In this document: positions 57,987-64,000 of the stretch, piece after piece
How the letters are laid out: each line of letters opens with the position of its first letter
Numbering within the stretch: position 1 is the stretch's first letter
Source of the DNA: an uncultured Desulfobacter sp.
GTDB taxonomy: Bacteria; Desulfobacterota; Desulfobacteria; Desulfobacterales; Desulfobacteraceae
Reading direction: 5' to 3'
DNA: 64,000 nucleotides
Assembly (NCBI RefSeq): GCF_963666145.1
Contig: NZ_OY762614.1
Location: 5,074,501-5,138,500 of the forward strand
Program-made: the position numbers and the translations under genes
The notes under the pieces: model-generated
The model's database searches: none
Told to the model about the DNA's origin: nothing
Seen by the model: only the letters and a program-made list of their open reading frames with translations

Positions 57987-58904
57987 TTAAGCGTCCCCGG
58001 TGGACCCATAGCAAAGCTGCCAGAACCCGTAACCGGCTTCAGCCTCAGCTTCGCAGCCGAATTTGTATTCCCCGCGCATGAACACATCATCCGCCTCCGG
58101 GTTGACCTGGGAAACAAAGTGCGGCTTTTTGGTTTCCTGGTAAATAAACGGCTTTACCGGCCGGGTGGTGTCCAGCAGGAACCAGGCGGTACTGGAACTT
58201 AACCGCCCGTCCATGACCACCTCAAACATGCCCCTGTAAGGATTGGGCGTGTCATCCGCCAGCTTTTCATCGTTGGCAAGGCACTTGGCCGTGATATGCA
58301 GCGCCGGCGGCACAAGCAGGACATTGGGCCGGATATTCAGGTTGCGGCCTTCATCGTCTTTAAACTCATGCATGGCGGTCAGGGCCACGCCGATGGATGC
58401 GTCAGCCAACGCCCGGGTGGCATTGGACAACACCATTGTGCCCTTATTGCTTACGGACGAGACATTGCCTTCCGTACCCACCGGGTGATCCGTGTCGCAA
58501 TAGTATTGCCCGTCATAGCATTTCTTGGTAAATGACCCGTTCACGGCCTCATACACCAGTTCATCTGGAAATTCCCTGGCCGCCATGCCCGCATTCTGAG
58601 CCTGGGGCTGGTAGATACCCAGCTGGTCACGCTCAATGTGCTTGCGCTTTACCGACACCGTGGCCTCAAAATCCCGGGCCTTGATCGTGTATCCAAAAGC
58701 CTCCAGGGCCTTGATGGTCTTATCCCCGATCCATTCCCTCATCTTGGGAAAATTGCTCAGCCAGGCATAATCTACCTCACCGGACGGCGCCGGCACTTTC
58801 ATGGCAATTTTCTGCCAGGTGCTTGGGGCCTCGGCAAACGCCTTGTTGAATACAGCCTTGAGCGTAACAAAGACCGAGTGAATGGTTGCTTGATTGATCA
58901 GCAT
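57987..58904 (-). CDS. Major capsid protein (Mu gpT-like)
   Basis: The 305-residue protein reads LINQATIHSVFVTLKAVFNK, IAMKVPAPSGEVDYAWLSNF, REWIGDKTIKALEAFGYTIK, VKRKHIERDQLGIYQPQAQN, and later VLLVPPALHITAKCLANDEK with a C-terminal EAEAGYGFWQLCYGSTGDA. These are the signatures of the Mu gpT/HI1505 HK97-fold capsid. It follows the decoration protein and the protease/scaffold gene in the usual Mu order. Confidence 0.95.
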   Translation of the reverse strand: MLINQATIHSVFVTLKAVFNKAFAEAPSTWQKIAMKVPAPSGEVDYAWLSNFPKMREWIGDKTIKALEAFGYTIKARDFEATVSVKRKHIERDQLGIYQPQAQNAGMAAREFPDELVYEAVNGSFTKKCYDGQYYCDTDHPVGTEGNVSSVSNKGTMVLSNATRALADASIGVALTAMHEFKDDEGRNLNIRPNVLLVPPALHITAKCLANDEKLADDTPNPYRGMFEVVMDGRLSSSTAWFLLDTTRPVKPFIYQETKKPHFVSQVNPEADDVFMRGEYKFGCEAEAEAGYGFWQLCYGSTGDA

Positions 58905-58929
58905 GATATTCTCCTTTGCAGATTGTTTT

Positions 58930-59328
58930 TTAGTTAATATCCACCCAGACCCCGTCTGATTCCACGGCCATAAGCGTACCGGCCGCGATGGAATTGGTTG
59001 TTCCGGCGGCGGTCGTCAGCGTTACAGAATCCTCAACATAGGCGGTACCGCCTACATTGACCTGGGCCAGGGCAGTGGTGGATGAATTTGCCAGCTTGAA
59101 CATATTCTTGCGCCGGACAATGATGGACAGGTCCCCGGCAGATCCGGAAGAGTTGTCCACCGCCTCCTGGGCCACCCCCACCACGGTCAACCCGGATGTA
59201 TCCGAAGCCGGCACCGCATACCCGTCAGAATCCAGGGCAACCAGGTTACCGGCGTCAATGGATGTGGACGCCGCCACCTTGAGCGCTATTTCAATCCCGT
59301 CTTTTCTCGGCGTGTTGCGATCAGCCAT
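58930..59328 (-). CDS. Capsid decoration protein-like (DUF2190)
   Basis: The 132-residue protein reads DGIEIALKVAASTSIDAGNL, VALDSDGYAVPASDTSGLTV, VVGVAQEAVDNSSGSAGDLS and ATVTLTTAAGT-like strands. Matches the DUF2190 family placed next to capsid genes and thought to be a head decoration or stabilising protein. Overlaps the protease gene by 8 bp. Confidence 0.8.
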   Translation of the reverse strand: MADRNTPRKDGIEIALKVAASTSIDAGNLVALDSDGYAVPASDTSGLTVVGVAQEAVDNSSGSAGDLSIIVRRKNMFKLANSSTTALAQVNVGGTAYVEDSVTLTTAAGTTNSIAAGTLMAVESDGVWVDIN

Positions 59329-60334
59329 GTTTCACCTCCAGTCCGTATTTTTTAAGATCTTCCGGGTCCAAATCCATCTGACCGGCCACGGCCAGATCCG
59401 TCTGGGTTAATTCGCCTGTTTGTGCAATTTCTGTTTTGCCCGGCAGCTTATCCACAGGCACCGCCTGGGGGGCTTTAGCCACATACTGGGCAAAGCCGTC
59501 AGGGTCCTTGGTGGCATAATCCAGCGCCCAATCCTTCTGGGCCGGGATCACCTTGCCCTTGGCAATGGCAGCCGAAACCGCGTCCCGGGCATCCCGGGCA
59601 GCCAGATCATTTTTAAGCGCCTGGAACTCAGCCGCAGAGACTGATGTCTGTTTTTCCTGTTTCAGCACGTTAATGGATGCCACCACCGTGGATTCGTTGG
59701 CATCATCCTCAAGATCAAGGGCAGACAGCACGGCCTTGGAAACGATTCCCCGGGTATCTTCATCCGGCACCGCAATGCCCAACTTGGCAACAGCCGCCAG
59801 AATTTCTGCATCCGTGGCATCCTCTTTGAGCCCCAGGGCCGCGATAAGTTTTTTACGATCCATAGGTTCCTCCTTTGATTGATCCAACCCGGCTTCAAGC
59901 TTGGCCAGAATGGGGGTCAGATGTTTGGTTTTAGGGGTATTGGTCAGGGCTGAACTATGCAGCCCATATATGCGCCTGTCTGATTTGCGGACAAAGAAAA
60001 CAGGTGAAAAGTACCGGTATTCATTTTTGGCCAGGTATTCGGCCGCCTTTTCATTCCATTCCACCCGGGCCTTGATGCCCACGCCGTCCTCCCAGGCCAG
60101 TTCTTTGATCCATCCGGCTGCCGGGGCTTCAACATCCTTGAGTGTCTGGTGTTCATAATCAAAAACCACCTCGTTACCCATGCCCGCCACATGGCGCTGA
60201 ACCAGGTCAAAGGCTGTTTTGTCCACCAGGTATTTAACGCCGCCGGCAAGCTCTCCCCAGCCGGCCTTAAACAGCAGCATCCATCCGGACCCGTCCCGGC
60301 TGACCTTGGCAATAAGCGTTAATATTTTGTGCAT
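59321..60334 (-). CDS. Phage I-like head maturation protease/scaffold
   Basis: The 337-residue protein has a protease domain at the N-terminus, SGWMLLFKAGWGELAGGVKY, VVFDYEHQTLKDVEAPAAGW and IKARVEWNEKAAEYLAKNEY with RYFSPVFFV, as in Mu gpI. The C-terminal scaffold part is helical (LIAALGLKEDATDAEILAAV, AEFQALKNDLAARDARDAVS). A nested internal start could give a separate scaffold protein as in Mu gpZ. It cleaves itself and head proteins during capsid maturation. Confidence 0.92.
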   Translation of the reverse strand: MHKILTLIAKVSRDGSGWMLLFKAGWGELAGGVKYLVDKTAFDLVQRHVAGMGNEVVFDYEHQTLKDVEAPAAGWIKELAWEDGVGIKARVEWNEKAAEYLAKNEYRYFSPVFFVRKSDRRIYGLHSSALTNTPKTKHLTPILAKLEAGLDQSKEEPMDRKKLIAALGLKEDATDAEILAAVAKLGIAVPDEDTRGIVSKAVLSALDLEDDANESTVVASINVLKQEKQTSVSAAEFQALKNDLAARDARDAVSAAIAKGKVIPAQKDWALDYATKDPDGFAQYVAKAPQAVPVDKLPGKTEIAQTGELTQTDLAVAGQMDLDPEDLKKYGLEVKHG

Positions 60335-60346
60335 TGAATCCTCCTT

Positions 60347-61045
60347 TTATGCGGCCCGCAGAAAGTTGCTGCCCTGGCCCACGTTGTAATCCCAGCCCGG
60401 ATCAATCCCCACCGGTACCTGGATGATCTTGCCTGTCCGGTCCTTCCATCCTCGGTATTTAATCACCGGGGCCTTGTCCGGGGCTGTCTTGCCCAGCCGG
60501 ACCATATCCCGTTCAGACAGCGTCACCACCCGGCACTTGCATCCCCAGCCGTTGGGCGGATAATGGGTGTCCCACCAAGGATCGTCCCAGGGCAAAATCA
60601 GGCCGTCCCAGGCCAGGTGCTGTTCCCGGGGATGGACAGAATCCCCGTGGCGGTATTGCCAGTATGGCCGCATCGCCGTGACATCCGGGTCCGTCATCTG
60701 CCGGTACCGCCCAGCCTGGTAAGCGCAGCGCAGGTTGGTGTCATAAATCACCTTTGACCGCCAGTTCCGGTCACCCTTGTAAATCCAGCCAAAGGCCTTG
60801 ACCGCCGCATCAAAGTCCTTACGGAAAGCGGACAGGGTAGTGCCTTCGGCAATGGCTTGGTCAACCGCGGCCCGCAGATCCGCCAGCAGATCTTCCTGCA
60901 TGGCACCGGCCACGGTGAACGCCTTGGTGTGCATTTGCTTCCACAGATCGTCCCAGTGCTCCGTGGTCATGGACACCTTGTCCCGGAAATAGGCGATGGC
61001 CTGGTCAAAGGGCATGCCCGCATATTTTTTGAGGATTTCAGGCAT
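60347..61045 (-). CDS. Mu F-like minor head protein (head morphogenesis)
   Basis: The 232-residue protein reads PFDQAIAYFRDKVSMTTEHW and AEGTTLSAFRKDFDAAVKAF, then the diagnostic SPP1 gp7/Mu F block: NLRCAYQAGRYRQMTDPDVT, ENLAWDGLIL-like (REQHLAWDGLILPWDDPWW) and THYPPNGWGCKCRVVTLSER. Minor head protein attached to the portal inside the capsid. 232 residues is shorter than Mu gpF itself but common among Mu-like phages. Confidence 0.92.
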   Translation of the reverse strand: MPEILKKYAGMPFDQAIAYFRDKVSMTTEHWDDLWKQMHTKAFTVAGAMQEDLLADLRAAVDQAIAEGTTLSAFRKDFDAAVKAFGWIYKGDRNWRSKVIYDTNLRCAYQAGRYRQMTDPDVTAMRPYWQYRHGDSVHPREQHLAWDGLILPWDDPWWDTHYPPNGWGCKCRVVTLSERDMVRLGKTAPDKAPVIKYRGWKDRTGKIIQVPVGIDPGWDYNVGQGSNFLRAA

Positions 61046-62606
61046 CGTCCATCACCTCATACCGGCCCATGAGTTCGGCTGCGGCCATGGCCTTGGCAAT
61101 CAATTCGCCAAGATCGTCCGGTTCCAGGTCGGAAAATGCATGGGAAAGCATGGATTTCATCTCCTGGATGTCATGGGCCGATGCCATGATTTTTTTGACC
61201 CGGACCAGTACCTCCAGGATATGTTCATCTGCCTGGGTGCCGAGGTTGTCCGAAACCATATCGAGAAATGCGAGATTTTCATTTCTCGCATGGCTTGGGG
61301 ATTTTGCGACCACATACTGCTTGGCAGGCGTCTGGATGTTTAATCGGCTGTTTTTGGGCCGAAGGCATTCTTCACCTTTCTGGGGTTCAGGGATGCTGTA
61401 TTTTTCCCTGACATGGGACACCGGGATATCCATCCGGTCGGCAAATTTATCCAGCAGGTCGGCGTAGGCAGCCAGGTCCTCTTTTTTAAATTTGCCCGTG
61501 TACTTGGGCACCGGTGTGTCCCAGCCCCAATTAAAGCCCACATAGGGCCGGATAAACTGGGTCCGGACCGTGCCGGCAATGGCCCTGGCATCGGCGTTGA
61601 TCAGATCGTGGCGCACATCGTTATGGGTGTTGGCCGCAGCATAGGAGCCTTTGCCGTCCACATCGGCGGTCAGGGTGCTGCCCAAAATAGCCTTGGACAT
61701 CTCCTTGTTGCCGAACCCGGCCAGGTCCTTGTACAGGTCCGTTGACACAGATCCCTTGGACCCGGTAATAAATTCAATTTCCGTGGCTTTGGAAATAATC
61801 CCGGCCGCGTCATGGCCCAGGGTCCGGACTGCAATCTCCAGTGCCTCCTTATCCGCTTCACTGGCCCCCGAATCATACTTGCCCAGGCGCAGGGGCATGC
61901 CGTACACATCACAGAAAATCACCCAGTCTTTGACCGCATAATTTTTGAACAGATACCACCAGGTGCAGACCCGGAATATGCCGGACCTTGTGGGATGGCC
62001 GGACCGGCCGCCATACCGGTGCATCATCATGCTCCATGCCGGGATCTCAACGCCCAGGGGATCATCGTCCGTGATCAGCAGCGGTACATCGGACAAAACA
62101 CCGGCCCGGTCCGTAAACCGGAACCGTTTATTTTTTATGGAATCAAAATGCTGCACCCGGGCCTGGCCTTCTGAGGTATCCCACTCCATCTCCGTGGCAC
62201 AGAATCCCCGGCCCATGGCATCCTGCATACTGACCAGGATATCCGGCCAGTCCGTGATGCCGTCCAGCATGGCTTGGACATCCTCACACACCCTGACGTC
62301 CCTGGTCTCCTCCGTGGCCGGGGCCAGGGTAAAGTCCGCATCCAGGATCACGTTTTTGCGCTTGGAGGTCTCGCCTATGATGTGGCCGTCCCGCTCTTCC
62401 ATCTGTTCAAACAGTTCTGCCTGGCGGGCCACGTCCCCGGCATCAGCTTCCTTGAGCAGCCGCCCCAGCCGTTCCGGGGTCAGGCCGTCCGCCACATAGT
62501 TTCTATAGGCATCTGTCAAAGGGGCCGCAGCCAGGGGCTGCCGGTTCGGCTTTTTCTGCGTCCGGGTATATGGCCGGCCAAACTGATCGTAAATCGTCAC
62601 CATCAC
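61038..62606 (-). CDS. Portal protein (Mu gp29-like, DUF935)
   Basis: The 522-residue protein reads TIYDQFGRPYTRTQKKPNRQ, TPERLGRLLKEADAGDVARQ and AELFEQMEERDGHIIGETSK, RKNVILDADFTLAPATEETR, then GRGFCATEMEWDTSEGQARV and YFLFKNYAVKDWVIF-like (YLFKNYAVKDWVIFCDVYGM) with RLGKYDSGASEADKE. This matches the DUF935 portal of Mu-like phages, which forms the DNA-entry ring. Overlaps both neighbours. Confidence 0.95.
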   Translation of the reverse strand: MMVTIYDQFGRPYTRTQKKPNRQPLAAAPLTDAYRNYVADGLTPERLGRLLKEADAGDVARQAELFEQMEERDGHIIGETSKRKNVILDADFTLAPATEETRDVRVCEDVQAMLDGITDWPDILVSMQDAMGRGFCATEMEWDTSEGQARVQHFDSIKNKRFRFTDRAGVLSDVPLLITDDDPLGVEIPAWSMMMHRYGGRSGHPTRSGIFRVCTWWYLFKNYAVKDWVIFCDVYGMPLRLGKYDSGASEADKEALEIAVRTLGHDAAGIISKATEIEFITGSKGSVSTDLYKDLAGFGNKEMSKAILGSTLTADVDGKGSYAAANTHNDVRHDLINADARAIAGTVRTQFIRPYVGFNWGWDTPVPKYTGKFKKEDLAAYADLLDKFADRMDIPVSHVREKYSIPEPQKGEECLRPKNSRLNIQTPAKQYVVAKSPSHARNENLAFLDMVSDNLGTQADEHILEVLVRVKKIMASAHDIQEMKSMLSHAFSDLEPDDLGELIAKAMAAAELMGRYEVMDDA

Positions 62607-63901
62607 CAGGCTCCTCTTGTGGCAAAACGCCTTTTGGTGGTTGTTTTATAGGCCACTTCACCCACAGGTTCGCCCCCCGCATTATCCGCCAGGAAACATG
62701 CCCAGGTTCTGTCTGCATGCCCGGCGGTGTCTGATTCCGCCACAAAACGCGGTGCGCCCGTGGCGGATGTCACTTTTTTCAATTTGTGCAGATCCGAACG
62801 CAGCTTCTGGTCACCCATGGGGATGCGCTTTTTGCGGTCCTGGAACTTTTCCTTGCCCTGGGTGGCCATGGTCAGCTTGTTGGCCCCGCTGAAAATCACG
62901 CCTTCCACCCGGGTTTCGCCGTATCTGGTCTTGGCATCTTCAACGGGCTTTTCTCCCATGCCGGTCTGGTCCATGCACAGGCGCTTGACATCATACCGGT
63001 CAAACACGTCATCCAGCAGCATGTCCTGCTCGGCGAATTTAATGCGCTGCCGGGCAATGATCTCCCGGGTCCAGGACACATCCCCGACCAGCTCATCCAC
63101 CCAGATGACAAATAAGTCGTTCCGGATACCGATATCCACGCCCACATACGCGGGACCGCCCTGGTACAATTCCGGCCGGCCGGCATTCTCATCCTCGCAG
63201 GAGTTGATCAGATCAAAACTGAGCCAGGCGGATGCTTCATCCAGCCACTTTAATTCGTACTCCTGTGCCCACAGGTCATCGTCGTTTAGCGCCTGGCGCA
63301 GGGCTTCAACATCCCGGGGCAGGCCATCCTCAACGGCCTGGTAAATATCCGTGGTCTGCCGGTACCAGAGATCATCCTTGCCGGTCATCAGGGCGTAAAA
63401 TTTGTTGTCTTTCCCGTTGGGTGTAGACACCACCCGGATTTTCCAGCCGTTGGAGATCACCGGAAACACGGCGCCCCAGATCTTGGTTGAATCCTTGTGA
63501 AAGGCGAATTCGTCCAGGAACACGTTGGCGGAAAAACCCCGGGCCGTATCCGGGTTGGCCGGCAGGGCCGTAACCCTTGACCCGTTAGGCCATTCGCATT
63601 CCAGCGCCCGGTATGTGGCCTCGGATTTATATTCGGTTTCCCTCACGTTCACGATGGCGCCCAGGGCCTTGGCATGTTTCTGGACCCCTTCCACCATGGC
63701 TTCCCTGGCCTGGCGTTCCCCCCTGGAAAGAATCACCCACCTGGCTTTCCGCAGCTCCAGATCCGCCATCTGGCAGTCGTTGGCAATCTCAAATGTGGTG
63801 CCGAACGTTTTGCCGGTCTGCCGGGCAAACATCCCGATCTTGAACCGGTTTGGATTGGTGATCCAGCTGCGCTGGAAGGGATAAAACAAGGGGCCGCTCA
63901 T
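62603..63901 (-). CDS. Terminase large subunit (Mu gp28-like)
   Basis: The 432-residue protein has an ATPase part with KIGMFARQTGKTFGTTFEIA (Walker A variant ARQTGKT) and ANVFLDEFAFHKDS (Walker B, DE). The nuclease domain has YVGVDIGIRNDLFVIWVDEL and RLCMDQTGMGEKPVEDAKTR with acidic metal ligands. It packages phage DNA and cuts it headful-wise outside the phage end. ATGA overlap with the upstream gene; all motifs intact. Confidence 0.95.
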   Translation of the reverse strand: MSGPLFYPFQRSWITNPNRFKIGMFARQTGKTFGTTFEIANDCQMADLELRKARWVILSRGERQAREAMVEGVQKHAKALGAIVNVRETEYKSEATYRALECEWPNGSRVTALPANPDTARGFSANVFLDEFAFHKDSTKIWGAVFPVISNGWKIRVVSTPNGKDNKFYALMTGKDDLWYRQTTDIYQAVEDGLPRDVEALRQALNDDDLWAQEYELKWLDEASAWLSFDLINSCEDENAGRPELYQGGPAYVGVDIGIRNDLFVIWVDELVGDVSWTREIIARQRIKFAEQDMLLDDVFDRYDVKRLCMDQTGMGEKPVEDAKTRYGETRVEGVIFSGANKLTMATQGKEKFQDRKKRIPMGDQKLRSDLHKLKKVTSATGAPRFVAESDTAGHADRTWACFLADNAGGEPVGEVAYKTTTKRRFATRGAW

Positions 63902-64000
63902 ACGCCGTAAGCCTCCTGGATGATCTGCTTGTATTCTTCAGGTGTCATGGCTTTGCCTGACGCCTCAGCCTTATCCATGGCATTTAAAGCCGCGGCCGCT
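63898..64000 (-). CDS. C-terminal end of upstream packaging gene (terminase small subunit-like), partial
   Basis: The last 33 codons are visible: AAALNAMDKAEASGKAMTPE then EYKQIIQEAYGV and TGA (63898-63900). It overlaps the terminase start by 4 bp. By position it should be the Mu gp27-like small terminase (DUF3486), but too little is present to prove that. Most of the gene is past the window end. Confidence 0.6.
   Translation of the reverse strand, partial: AAAALNAMDKAEASGKAMTPEEYKQIIQEAYGV

Noticed and set aside
45219..63910. Many plus-strand frames opposite the phage genes
   Set aside because: The minus strand is tightly packed with overlapping phage genes of known family; the plus-strand frames are low-complexity shadows of high-GC coding sequence.

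Overview
The window looks like a chromosomal segment of a Gram-negative anaerobe, most likely a sulfate-reducing Desulfobacterota (Desulfobacteraceae-like). That assignment is inferred from gene style, a probable selenocysteine protein and moderate GC content; no ribosomal marker is present. It reads as a core polysaccharide locus followed by a mobile-element hot spot at a tRNA-Pro gene.

Region 1 (1-20.2 kb, plus strand) is a surface-polysaccharide cluster. It has two polysaccharide pyruvyl transferases, an FrhB-like iron-sulfur protein, two O-antigen polymerase/ligase-type membrane proteins, four glycosyltransferases, a sulfotransferase, the full dTDP-L-rhamnose set (rmlA-C-D-B) and a WbaP-type initiating phosphosugar transferase. 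The set predicts an acidic, rhamnose-containing, possibly pyruvylated and sulfated glycan. IS200-like and IS1380-like elements and an intron-like remnant interrupt it, a methyltransferase is frameshifted twice, and a run of 15 C lies between two glycosyltransferases.

Region 2 (20.3-22.2 kb) holds a DsbA/FrnE-family oxidoreductase whose first active-site Cys codon is an in-frame TGA followed by a SECIS-like hairpin (probable selenoprotein with a U-P-W-C motif), a GAF-domain protein, and tRNA-Pro(GGG).

Region 3 (22.1-43.8 kb) is an island bounded by a 48-bp direct repeat of the tRNA-Pro 3' end. Its integrase is cut by an IS3-family element that itself carries an ISKra4-like element. Next come a truncated TraX-like gene and a filamentous-phage (inovirus) genome on the minus strand: small membrane and coat-like proteins, secretin, Zot/pI ATPase, pVI-like protein, an adsorption protein split by an IS, an ssDNA-binding candidate, a Rep protein, a regulator and a cytosine methyltransferase, with a divergent repressor-like gene. 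After that are solitary accessory genes, some with integron attC-like ends, a second tRNA-Pro 3' fragment, and a HigB/HigA-type toxin-antitoxin pair.

Region 4 (43.8-64 kb, minus strand) is a transposable Mu-like prophage inserted in the 3' end of another integrase remnant. The window holds its terminus, a Dam-type methylase, tail genes (tape measure, frameshifted tail chaperone, tube, fibre-like and Cys-rich tip proteins) and a Mu-like head module up to terminase. The genome continues past the window. Overall, tRNA-Pro appears to have collected tandem integrative elements that later insertions damaged.
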